This document shows positions 8,230 through 16,116 of a DNA stretch of 64,000 nt, one piece after another. The translations under genes were made by a program, and so were the position numbers. Position 1 is the stretch's first letter. Each line of letters starts with the position of its first letter. Source of the DNA: Streptomyces bottropensis ATCC 25435 (GTDB lineage Bacteria > Actinomycetota > Actinomycetes > Streptomycetales > Streptomycetaceae). The notes under the pieces were generated by a model that was not told the DNA's origin, searched no databases, and worked only from the letters and a program-made list of their open reading frames with translations. The DNA lies in the NCBI RefSeq assembly GCF_000383595.1, contig NZ_KB911581.1:620001-684000 (forward strand). The letters run 5' to 3'.

Positions 8230-8672
8230 AAGTTGACGCCCGGTATTGGTGAACTGTGAGGATGCTGGTCTGGGTGGAGGCAAGCTGCGCCCGTGTGGGT
8301 GATGGGGGGTCTCAGCGCGGCGGACGTCGCGGAGGGCTGCCGCGAGAGTGTGAGGCCTCCGCTGCAGAGGATCACGCCCTCGTCCTCGGCCCGGGACGCC
8401 GAAGCGGGCGAAGAAGTCGTCGAAGGCTTGAGGGGGGACGGTCAGCGCGTTGGCATCCCTGCTCTGGTTGCGCTCGGCAAGGCGCCGCAGTAGCTCGATT
8501 AGGGGGTGGCCGCCCGCGGCCGGCCTGCCGCCAGGCTTCACGCTCGGCACGGCGCCATAGGCACTGGTCCAGGACGACGTCGCACCCGGCCTCGATCTCC
8601 TTGATGAACCGCGTGGGGATCGGCATCGACGACAGGCCGTTCGCGCTCGAAGTAGGTGTGCTCGGGGTGTAG
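8230..8672 (-). pseudogene. Decayed unknown gene split over two frames
   Basis: On the minus strand one frame reads MPIPTRFIKEIEAGCDVVLD then QCLWRRAEREAW (about 8672-8520). A second frame continues HPLIELLRRLAERN then QAFDDFFARFGVPGRG (about 8515-8390). Both look like real protein, and a single frameshift near 8520 would join them. No start signal or full-length domain remains. I cannot name the family. The stretch lies in a 930-bp gap that otherwise holds only the relic at 8693-8815. Confidence 0.3.
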
Positions 8673-8692
8673 TGCACGCCGTAGTAGCTGTG

Positions 8693-8815
8693 GAGGCGGA
8701 GGTACGTGCCGAACGCGATGCGCTGAACGTCGAGTTCGCCGAAACCGAGGATGGTCGGGTCGCTGCTCGCAAGGCGGGGCGGCGCATGGCGCGGTACATC
8801 AATCTCGGACAGCAG
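8693..8815 (+). pseudogene. Relic of the 3' end of a second tnpC-like gene
   Basis: The frame encodes EVRAERDALN, AETEDG, AARKAGRRMARYINLG. This aligns without gaps to the last 37 residues of the small recombinase-trio protein (EIRAERDELK...MRHVNRG) with 21 identities. Nothing upstream in the same frame resembles the rest of that protein. It is best explained as the end of an older, largely deleted recombinase trio, so the element may be a composite of two insertions. Confidence 0.6.
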
Positions 8816-9070
8816 GGACCCAAGGTATCTACTTTGTCCAAGATTCTGAAACCGTTATGGCACAGCAAATAACGAAAGAGGTCGCAAGCTTTAACGCCAA
8901 AGGTGCAACCCAAGGGATCAAGTAATACCTGCGCTGCACAGAAAGGCGAAGCTGCGTCAGCGCGAAACGGACCAGCCCGGTTACTTGACCTGTGTGCGCC
9001 GCGGAGGGCGGAATGATCGCCGCAGGCGGAAATCATAGCAACAGCCCGGAGGCTATAGTTTCACGTTTTG

Positions 9071-9325
9071 CTACTTCGACTCCACTTGTGAGCTATCGAA
9101 GATTGACAGGAGCGATGAAGGCGAGACGCGCAAGCCTCGGGCAAGGTTGAGCAATGTTGTCAAACTTGGGTTGCGCCGTCCGTGTTCGATGTAGATCAGC
9201 CCGCGGAAGCTCATGCCGCTCCTATCGGCCAACTCCTCAAGGGTGAGCCCCTGCGCTTCCCGTAGACGCCTCAGATGCATGCCAAAGGCGTGTAGCTGCG
9301 AGTCTGGAAGCTTCGGTGACGACAC
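9071..9325 (-). CDS. XRE-family transcriptional regulator
   Basis: The product is 84 residues and consists almost only of a Cro/CI-type helix-turn-helix: LRRLREAQGLTLEELADRSG (helix, turn, helix), then MSFRGLIYIEHGRRNPSLTT and LLNLARGLRVSPSSL. Such single-domain regulators usually repress their own promoter and neighbouring element genes. It stands divergent to the IS3 fragment that follows. There is no partner toxin of HipA or RelE type next to it. Confidence 0.75.
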   Translation of the reverse strand: MSSPKLPDSQLHAFGMHLRRLREAQGLTLEELADRSGMSFRGLIYIEHGRRNPSLTTLLNLARGLRVSPSSLLSIFDSSQVESK

Positions 9326-9464
9326 GCATCTGACTCGAACATCGAGTCATGCTTGACTGGTATGAACAGCTGTGCATAATCGGTCGCTGTTCATGACGTG
9401 TCGCCTCACCCGATCGACGCCGACCGTTAAACAAGTCGGATTTTCCTTCGAGAGGAAGTTCCCC

Positions 9465-9785
9465 ATGCCCGCCCCGAGGAAGTATCCACCGGAGTTGATT
9501 GAGCGCGGGGTGCAGATGGTCGCGGCGATAAGGCATGGCGATCCTGGACGTCCCGGTGTAATCCGCCAAGTTGGAGAACTCCTTAACATTCACCCCGAAG
9601 TGTTGCGGCACTGGGTAAAGAAGGCCGATGCGGAGAATGAAGAGAAGGTGCGCGACATGGCACCCGAAGCTCTTAATCTGCGTCGACTTGAACGAGAGAA
9701 CGCTGAGCTTCGTAGAGTGAATAGAATTCTCAAAGCCGCGGCAATCCTGTTCGCTGCTGAGATCGAGACCGAACGAGCCTCATAG
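9465..9785 (+). CDS. IS3-family OrfA-like transposase subunit without OrfB
   Basis: The product is 106 residues from ATG 9465, with AGAGGAAG upstream. The first 55 residues form a helix-turn-helix (MPAPRKYPPELIERGVQMV, then NIHPEVLRHWVKKAD). The rest is a leucine-zipper-like coil (LRRLERENAELRRVNRILK) ending in the typical AAAILFAAEIE. This is a normal IS3 OrfA. The DDE catalytic OrfB that should follow by frameshift is missing; the next sequence is a hairpin and then a PIN-domain gene. The copy therefore cannot transpose on its own. Confidence 0.75.
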   Translation: MPAPRKYPPELIERGVQMVAAIRHGDPGRPGVIRQVGELLNIHPEVLRHWVKKADAENEEKVRDMAPEALNLRRLERENAELRRVNRILKAAAILFAAEIETERAS

Positions 9786-9797
9786 GGGACTATTGAC

Positions 9798-9874
9798 GAA
9801 ACTCTTGGCGGTTCCTGTTGTACGGGTGCAACGCTGCAGTTCAGCAGCCCATAGAGCGGAACCTGAAGAGTTTC
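9798..9874. repeat. Long imperfect hairpin behind the IS3 OrfA fragment
   Basis: GAAACTCTT (9798-9806) and GGTTCC (9810-9815) pair with GGAACC (9858-9863) and AAGAGTTTC (9866-9874). That is 15 base pairs with a small 3/2 internal loop around a 42-nt loop. It may be a terminator, an IS remnant or a structured RNA ahead of the PIN-domain gene. Confidence 0.5.
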
Positions 9875-10050
9875 CCAGCAATGAGCTGAATCCTCCGCGA
9901 CGGTCCGCCGACGGGAGTCGGTGGACCGTTCTACGCTCCCCATCAGGTGACGGGCAGGCCCGACTGGCGCGCCGGGTTACCAAAACCCGGTGCGTGCGTG
10001 CACACCGGCTGGAAGCCTGGGACATCTCAGCAGGGCGGGAGGAGCTGGCT

Positions 10051-11268
10051 TTGATCATCCTGGATACGAACATCTTCTGGGGCCTCACTCCGGAGGACAG
10101 CGGCGCGGACTTCCTCCGCGCCATCAAAGCCGTGGGCGGGGAGCGTGTCGCGGTGCCGTGGATGGTCTTGGAGGAGCTGGTGGCTCAGCAGGCCATCAAG
10201 CACGAGCAGAGTCACGCGAAGGCGATAGAGGCTTTCAAGGCGCTGCAGGAGAACACGCCGTGGGGTCTGGACTTGCCGCTCGGTCGCAGCGAACCGGAGG
10301 AGGTGCGCAGGACCTGGCGGCAGCGCTGGCGCACCGTTGTGGAGCAAATCCCGACCAGTGCGGAGGCTATGAGGGAAGCGCTGTTCCGGGAGGCGAACCT
10401 GCTGCGTCCATGTCGGCTCGTCAAAGGGGCCAAGGTCGGCAGTCGGGACGCTGCGATCTGGTTGTCCGCCGTGGAGTACGCGAAGAAAAACCCGTCTGAA
10501 ACCGTGTACTTCGTCAGTGCCAACACCAAGGACTTCGGGGACGGTGCAACGTTCCCTTCGCCGATGGACAAGGACGTCGCCGGCATGGAAGATCGGTTCC
10601 GTCTCCTCCCCGGGATGGCTGACGTCGTGAGCCAGTTCGCCACCGAGAGGACGACCGATGAAACTGCTGTGCGTACCCTCCTGGCGGAGAAGCGGATCCT
10701 GAGTCAACTGCTTACCGCTGCCACGGACGGCGGCTGGCTGCCGATGGACGGCTCGTTCGACTGCACTGCCGGGATCGGCCCCAGTCGGGACCTGGTGGTT
10801 GTGCCAGCCGACGGATGGGTTACGGCCGGGCAGACCATGGTCGCCGACATCGAGGCCATGCAGTCGTACAGCATCGGCGAGCAGGAGTGGTGCTTGGCAG
10901 TTGTGCAGTGCCGACTGATCGGCCTGATTACCTGGGAAGACGCAACAGCGTGGGCGAGCTGCCAGTTCGCGGCGTCCGTGTTGCTGTCGCTCGACGAGGA
11001 CGAACCGCAGTTGACCCTTCTGCGGACGGAGCGGCCTCAGCCCGTCAGCGCCGACGTATACCGGTCGTTGCCTCTGCCACCCAAGCCGATGACTGCGAAG
11101 GAAGAGGCCATGATGCAGACCATCCGCGAGAGCCTCGGGACCCGGCTCTACACCCCGAGATCGCAGTGGTCGCGTCTGTCGCGTGCGTACGAGGGGGCTG
11201 TGCTGCGGACTGGCATGCGACCCGACGTCTCGCTGAAGTTCGACTATGAAGCTCCGCCCGGCGGGTGA
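10051..11268 (+). CDS. PIN-domain nuclease fused to a long unknown C-terminal region
   Basis: TTG 10051 is preceded by GGGAGGAG at 8-10 nt and starts the protein at LIILDTNIFWG, giving 405 residues. The PIN active site is complete: Asp in LDTN, Glu in MVLEEL, Asp in GSRDAAIW and Asp in SANTKDFG, all in the first 175 residues. PIN nucleases are Mg-dependent RNases, often VapC-type toxins or defence effectors. The remaining 230 residues carry no motif I recognise. No VapB-like antitoxin gene precedes it, so it resembles larger stand-alone PIN proteins (PIN_4 / DUF4935 type). The frame is open further upstream, but without a better start. Confidence 0.7.
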   Translation: MIILDTNIFWGLTPEDSGADFLRAIKAVGGERVAVPWMVLEELVAQQAIKHEQSHAKAIEAFKALQENTPWGLDLPLGRSEPEEVRRTWRQRWRTVVEQIPTSAEAMREALFREANLLRPCRLVKGAKVGSRDAAIWLSAVEYAKKNPSETVYFVSANTKDFGDGATFPSPMDKDVAGMEDRFRLLPGMADVVSQFATERTTDETAVRTLLAEKRILSQLLTAATDGGWLPMDGSFDCTAGIGPSRDLVVVPADGWVTAGQTMVADIEAMQSYSIGEQEWCLAVVQCRLIGLITWEDATAWASCQFAASVLLSLDEDEPQLTLLRTERPQPVSADVYRSLPLPPKPMTAKEEAMMQTIRESLGTRLYTPRSQWSRLSRAYEGAVLRTGMRPDVSLKFDYEAPPGG

Positions 11269-11518
11269 TTACTTCTCGATCCTGGACCGTACGCCGGGCG
11301 AGCTCGGGTTGGTGGCCCGTCGAAGGGATCTGATCACTCCTGCGGCGAGTTGGGGTGACGGTAAGAACTGTGTCATCGATCCTGCTGGCTTATTCGGTCA
11401 CATCGACCGCCTGCGCGGCGAGATCGGCGTACGGTCCTGCGTGATGCAGACCCTGCCGGAGACCGACCCGTGCGCATGCTGTACGTCGTCGAGATCGAGC
11501 ACCTGCACCGGCAGGTGA
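11246..11518 (+). CDS. Small hypothetical protein overlapping the end of the PIN gene
   Basis: ATG 11246 lies inside the last codons of the PIN-domain gene, giving 90 residues that start MKLRPAGDYFSILDRTPGEL. Overlap with the upstream gene would allow coupling. The last 15 residues are Cys/Ser/Thr-rich and look out of frame, while a neighbouring frame gives MLYVVEIEHLHRQVRLRTI. The gene may be frameshifted near 11470 or may not be real. No family was recognised. Confidence 0.3.
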   Translation: MKLRPAGDYFSILDRTPGELGLVARRRDLITPAASWGDGKNCVIDPAGLFGHIDRLRGEIGVRSCVMQTLPETDPCACCTSSRSSTCTGR

Positions 11519-11615
11519 GGCTGCGCACGATCAGGCGCGGGTGTTCCCGACTCAGTGCTGGGGTTCGGTGAAAGTGGTGGCCGAGCAGGGGGCGTTGGGG
11601 GAATGATGCGCATTC

Positions 11616-14327
11616 ATGCAGATGCGGGGGCGTTGGGGGGCCGGGGCCGGGATTGCACTGTGTGTGGCGGCCGGGGTGTGGCTGGTGGTTACGGCGGCGC
11701 GGGACGGGTGGGGCAGCGCGGACCCGGTGGCGAGCGTCCTGGGAGGTCTGGCCGGGCTGACTGCATTGGCTGTCTCGTTGCGGACGCTGCCCGCCGCCCC
11801 TGCGGCTGCTGTCCGCCGGCCGCCACCGCCTCCCGTGCCGGAGTGGTGGGTGGACCGGGACGAGGCTGGCGCCGTGATCGCGGCCGTGCTGCGCGGTACC
11901 CGCCGGCGGCGGACCGAGGGTCCGGTCGCGATCACGGCGGGGCTGCACGGGGCCGGGGGCTTTGGCAAGACCACACTGGCCAGATACGTCGCCGCACAGC
12001 GCTCGGTGCAGCGGCGTTTCCCTGGCGGCGTTCACCTGATCACCATCGGACGGGATATCCGCGGCAAGGCCGACATCGCGGCCAAGGTCACCGAGGCGAC
12101 GCGTCGAATCACCGGCGACACCACCGAGACCGGTTCCGACCCTGAGGACGCCGGAGCGCACCTCGGCAGCCTCCTCGCCGCACGGCCGCGCACCCTTCTC
12201 GTCATCGACGACGTGTGGGAGAAGGAGCAGCTCGACCCGTTCCTGCGTGGCGCTGAGCGCACCTGCGTGCGACTGTTCACCACCCGCAACGGGGACATAC
12301 TGCTGTCGTACGCGGCCACCCCCATCGAGGTCGACCGGATGACCGAGCAGCAGGCACGGAAGCTGCTCACCCACCGGCTGCCTGCCATGCCGCAGTCGCA
12401 GGTGGTGGAGTCGCTGGTGAAAGCGACGGGCCGGTGGGCGCTGCTGCTGGGCATCGCGAACCGGTTCATCGCCGAGCAGGCGGCCACCGGCGCCGACCCC
12501 ACCGCGGCGGCGCATGCCCTGCTGCGACGGCTGCGTGAGCACGGACCCACCGCCCAGGACCCGCGCGACACCCTGGACCTGAACGAACCGGAGCGCCGCA
12601 ACACCGCGGTACGCGCCAGCGTCCGGGCCGCCGTCACCCTCCTGCAGCCCGCGCACGCCGAGCAGCGGTTCGCCGAGCTCGGCATCTTCGCCGAGGACGA
12701 GGCCGTACCCATCGCCCTGGTTGCCGCCCTGTGGCAGGCCACCGGGGGTCTCGACGAGACGGCCACCCGCTCGCTGTGCAAACAGATGGCCGACCTCTCC
12801 CTCATCGGCCTCGACCGCACCGTTCCCGGCGGGGCGGTCACCCTGCATGACGTGATCCGCGACTACCTGCGCGCCGAACTGGGCGAAACCGGGCTACGGG
12901 CCGCGAACGCGGCCCTGCTCGATGCCGTCGCCGCCACCCTGCCCCGCACCGAAACCGGAGCCACCGCCTGGTGGCACACCCCGTACGGCTACCTGCTGGA
13001 CCACCTCATCGAGCACCTCCTGCACGCCGGCCGCGATGCCCAGGCCAGCATGGTGGCGCAAGACTTCTTCTGGGTGCGGACCCGGCTGCATCAGCGGGGC
13101 CCCACAGCCACCTGGCGAGACCTCGACCGCATCGGCCCACCCGCTCACACCCTCGCCCGGCAACTAGCCCAGGCCGCGCATCTGCTGACCCCCACCACCC
13201 CCGCCCACGCCCTCGACACCATCCTGCGCAGCCGCATCACCAACGCACCCCACTGGCCCGCACACGGCCACCCGTCGAGCACGCCCCGCCTTATCAATCG
13301 CTGGCCGCCACCCGACCTCCCCGACCCCGCACTGCTGCGCACCCTGACCAGCCACAGGGGCGTGGTGTACGAGATGGCGTTCAGCCCGGACGACACCCGC
13401 CTCGCCACCGGCGACAACGACGGCGCGGTGCGGATCTGGAACCTTGCCACCGGGGCCACCCTGCACACCCCGCCCGGCCCTGGGGGCGCGGTGTTCGCGG
13501 TGGCGTTCAGCCCGGACGGCGCCCGCCTCGCCTCTGGCGACTTGGACAGCACGGTGCGGATCTGGGATCCCGCCACCGGGGCCACCCTGCACACCCTGAC
13601 CGGCCACGCGGGCGAGGTGTACGCGGTGGCGTTCAGCCCGGACGGCACCCGCTTCGCCACCGGGGGCACCGACAGCACGGTGCGGATCTGGGATCCCGCC
13701 ACCGGGGCCACCCTGCACACCCTGACCGGCCACGCGGGCGAGGTGCACGCGGTGGCGTTCAGCCCGGACGGCACTCGCCTCGCCACCGGGGGCACCGACA
13801 GCACGGTGCGGATCTGGGACCCGGCCACCGGGGCCACCCTGCACACCCTGACCGGCCACGCGTATGCGGTGTTCGCGGTGGCGTTCAGCCCGGACGGCAC
13901 TCGCCTCGCCACCGGGGGCACCGATGGCACGGTGCGGATCTGGGACCCGGCCACCGGGGCCACCCTGCACACCCCGCCCGGCCCTGGGGGCGTGGTGTAC
14001 GCGGTGGCGTTCAGCCCGGACGGCACCCGCTTCGCCACCGGGGGCACCGACAGCACGGTGCGGATCTGGGATCCCGCCACCGGGGCCACCCTGCACACCC
14101 TGACCGGCCACGCGGGCGAGGTGCACGCGGTGGCGTTCAGCCCGGACGGCACCCGCCTCGCCACAGGCGACTCGCGCGGCACAGTGCGGATCTGGAACCT
14201 CGCCGGCGAGTTGCTGACCATGATGCGGGTCGACAGCAACCTCTCATCCTGTGCTTGGAGTCCCGACGGGCACGCCCTGTTTACAGGCGGGGCGCGCGGA
14301 CTGTTTGCATACGATCTGCATGAGTGA
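11616..14327 (+). CDS. STAND NTPase with NB-ARC domain and WD40 repeats
   Basis: The product has 903 residues. The N-terminus has two hydrophobic segments (about 9-27 and 38-56) that may anchor it in the membrane. The NB-ARC ATPase follows: Walker A GAGGFGKTT near 117, Walker B TLLVIDDVW near 195, and a sensor-like RLFTTRN. A winged-helix and helical linker region fills about 330-570. The C-terminus has seven WD40 repeats of about 42 residues (FSPDGTRLATGG...VRIWD) plus a divergent closing blade, enough for one propeller. This is the Apaf-1-like layout of bacterial STAND proteins, which oligomerise after ligand sensing; several are antiphage sensors. No separate effector domain was seen, so the membrane segments or a neighbouring nuclease may act. 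Confidence 0.85.
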   Translation: MQMRGRWGAGAGIALCVAAGVWLVVTAARDGWGSADPVASVLGGLAGLTALAVSLRTLPAAPAAAVRRPPPPPVPEWWVDRDEAGAVIAAVLRGTRRRRTEGPVAITAGLHGAGGFGKTTLARYVAAQRSVQRRFPGGVHLITIGRDIRGKADIAAKVTEATRRITGDTTETGSDPEDAGAHLGSLLAARPRTLLVIDDVWEKEQLDPFLRGAERTCVRLFTTRNGDILLSYAATPIEVDRMTEQQARKLLTHRLPAMPQSQVVESLVKATGRWALLLGIANRFIAEQAATGADPTAAAHALLRRLREHGPTAQDPRDTLDLNEPERRNTAVRASVRAAVTLLQPAHAEQRFAELGIFAEDEAVPIALVAALWQATGGLDETATRSLCKQMADLSLIGLDRTVPGGAVTLHDVIRDYLRAELGETGLRAANAALLDAVAATLPRTETGATAWWHTPYGYLLDHLIEHLLHAGRDAQASMVAQDFFWVRTRLHQRGPTATWRDLDRIGPPAHTLARQLAQAAHLLTPTTPAHALDTILRSRITNAPHWPAHGHPSSTPRLINRWPPPDLPDPALLRTLTSHRGVVYEMAFSPDDTRLATGDNDGAVRIWNLATGATLHTPPGPGGAVFAVAFSPDGARLASGDLDSTVRIWDPATGATLHTLTGHAGEVYAVAFSPDGTRFATGGTDSTVRIWDPATGATLHTLTGHAGEVHAVAFSPDGTRLATGGTDSTVRIWDPATGATLHTLTGHAYAVFAVAFSPDGTRLATGGTDGTVRIWDPATGATLHTPPGPGGVVYAVAFSPDGTRFATGGTDSTVRIWDPATGATLHTLTGHAGEVHAVAFSPDGTRLATGDSRGTVRIWNLAGELLTMMRVDSNLSSCAWSPDGHALFTGGARGLFAYDLHE
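13342..14212 (+). repeat. Tandem 126-bp repeats encoding near-identical WD40 blades
   Basis: Seven units of about 126 bp follow one another inside the STAND gene. The middle units are almost identical in DNA. They differ mainly at the start of the blade, where LTGHAGEVY/H, LTGHAYAVF and PPGPGGVVY alternate. Such homogeneity points to recent duplication or gene conversion between blades. Confidence 0.8.
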
Positions 14328-14433
14328 CAGGAACTCCACTCGGGGACACGGAAAGCGCCGCGCCACAGGCACAGGGCTGCAATGGAAGGCCTGAGCCACC
14401 AGCGCCGACAGCGAGCTCCCCATAGCAGCTGGG

Positions 14434-15870
14434 CTACCAGTCAACCACCGGCCGCAGGACCAGTGCCTCTGAGCTTTGCGCGTACTCCCACCAGTACAGG
14501 TGGTACGCCTCCTTCGGCTCGCCGACCGGGTGGTGCGACCGCAGGGCACAGACCAGCAGTTCGCTCGCTCCGACCCGGCCCGGCCACTCGTCCGATGTCG
14601 GCCTGCCGTCCTCACTGCGGTACGGATTTTTCACCACAAGGCCAGTGACCCACTCAGTAGGCGCACCGCCGGCCTCCTCCAACTCCAGGGCACTGTGCGA
14701 GACGACGTAACCGACGGGCTCCAGCGCCACCCTCTCCTCGAGGTGATGCCTCACGATGCCTGCGATGCTCAGCGGACGGAAGTAGCTGAACGCCGCTGCG
14801 TCGAACTGCTCTAGCAGGTGCCGGATCGGTTGGAAGTCCACGGGGACGCCGGGCAGCTGGAACGACAGATGGCAGTCGTAGACCGGCCGAAAGTGATGCA
14901 TGGCGATGGTCGCAGTGAGGGTGTAGAAGCCTCCGCCCTGGCAGGTGTCGAAGTAGGAGACCTGCTCGGTGTCGTGCGCGTTCTCCAGGGTCTTCCCACG
15001 CTTCTTCCAGGCGCGCAGCGCCTGCGCGAACTCCCGCGCGCCAACACCATGCCAGTTCGCGCCGGACTGCTGGATATTCCATCGCGGCTCGGCGCTGGTC
15101 CACCCCATGGAGTCCAGCCCATACAGCAACTCCACGATGCCGTCCTCGTTGTACGGCCTGACCGGCACGTCAAGAGAGACGCCGCTGCCGCTGCCGAACG
15201 CCCAGTCCACGTCGGGCAGCTCCTCTGTGAAGACGAACTCCCCGAACCCGCCGCCGGATGTGACGTACGGCAGCGGCTGCAGGGCGCGGTCGAGCAGCCG
15301 CACCTCAGAGCCCGGCAGGTCTGTGGCTGGCCGGCGGCGACGCCGGGGCTTCGGGGCAGCGGCCAGGTGTACGCGGCCGTGGGTGATCAGTTCCTCTCGC
15401 TTCACCCGCAGGAGGTTGACCAGTGACCTCGGCGTGGTCAGGACCTGCGTCAGTTCGTCTTCACCGAACAGCAGGATCAGACCACGGTCCCGGCGTAGCC
15501 GCAGGTCCTCCATAGCTGAGTCGGTGAAGCCGTTCACGCTGATGATGACGCCGATGACGGCAGACGAGGCGGCCCGCTCCATCCGTGACCGGACCGCATC
15601 GAAGACGTCGATGTCGGCTGGCCCGTTGTGCCACTTGGCCTCGATCAGGTACCAGGTGTCCCCGTAGCGGGCCACCAAGTCCGTCTGCCGCGGTTTCGCG
15701 ACGGACGCGTTGCGGTTGACCCGGAAGTGCGCCCGCCTGAACAGCTGCTCCAGCAGCACCTCCAACTGGTAGCCCCGCCTGTGCGCGGACGGCAGCGCCC
15801 CCAATTGCTTGAAGTCCGCCAGCAGCGATGACCTGTCCGCCCTCACGTGTCTTCCCCCACCTGCCGCCAT
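14434..15870 (-). CDS. Restriction-endonuclease-like protein, Mrr / PD-(D/E)xK N-terminus
   Basis: ATG 15870 has GGGAGGA about 10 nt upstream and gives 478 residues; an upstream start would add a Cys-containing tail of doubtful value. Residues 30-100 match an Mrr-type nuclease: RGYQLEVLLEQLFRRAHFRV, QTDLVARYGDTWYLIEAKW (Asp, then Glu-x-Lys) and DVFDAVRSRMERA. The rest is a large unknown region (PLPYVTSGGGFGEFVF, WHGVGAREFAQAL). Mrr-like nucleases cut modified or foreign DNA. The gene converges on the STAND gene, with about 100 bp between stop codons. A defence role is inferred. Confidence 0.65.
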   Translation of the reverse strand: MAAGGGRHVRADRSSLLADFKQLGALPSAHRRGYQLEVLLEQLFRRAHFRVNRNASVAKPRQTDLVARYGDTWYLIEAKWHNGPADIDVFDAVRSRMERAASSAVIGVIISVNGFTDSAMEDLRLRRDRGLILLFGEDELTQVLTTPRSLVNLLRVKREELITHGRVHLAAAPKPRRRRRPATDLPGSEVRLLDRALQPLPYVTSGGGFGEFVFTEELPDVDWAFGSGSGVSLDVPVRPYNEDGIVELLYGLDSMGWTSAEPRWNIQQSGANWHGVGAREFAQALRAWKKRGKTLENAHDTEQVSYFDTCQGGGFYTLTATIAMHHFRPVYDCHLSFQLPGVPVDFQPIRHLLEQFDAAAFSYFRPLSIAGIVRHHLEERVALEPVGYVVSHSALELEEAGGAPTEWVTGLVVKNPYRSEDGRPTSDEWPGRVGASELLVCALRSHHPVGEPKEAYHLYWWEYAQSSEALVLRPVVDW

Positions 15871-16116
15871 GGGCTTGGCTTCCTCCCGCTTCTGGTTCTC
15901 CACGACAGACTTTCTCAGCTCCACCACGGGTTCAGGGGCAGCTCTCGGACGGAGGCACGTGACCAGCGTGGAGCCAGAGCAGGCGGTGCAGTTTGGTTTC
16001 GCCTGGTTTGACACCCTGGCTGGTGGCGTCAGTCGAATGAGGAGTGGGCGCGATCGGGTTCTTCATGCCCCTGAGCCCAGTGCAACCGAGGATCTCCGGG
16101 CTTTGTCTCAATCCTC

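Noticed and set aside
9372..9785. Longer version of the IS3 OrfA gene starting at 9372
   Set aside because: The extra 31 residues match nothing in IS3 OrfA proteins, and ATG 9465 has its own ribosome-binding site and the canonical start MPAPRKY.
9071..9785. Toxin-antitoxin pair formed by the XRE regulator and its neighbour
   Set aside because: The neighbour is a divergent IS3 OrfA, not a toxin family, and there is no operon arrangement.
13342..14212. Repeat array as CRISPR or satellite DNA
   Set aside because: The units are in frame and encode WD40 blades within an intact 903-residue gene.
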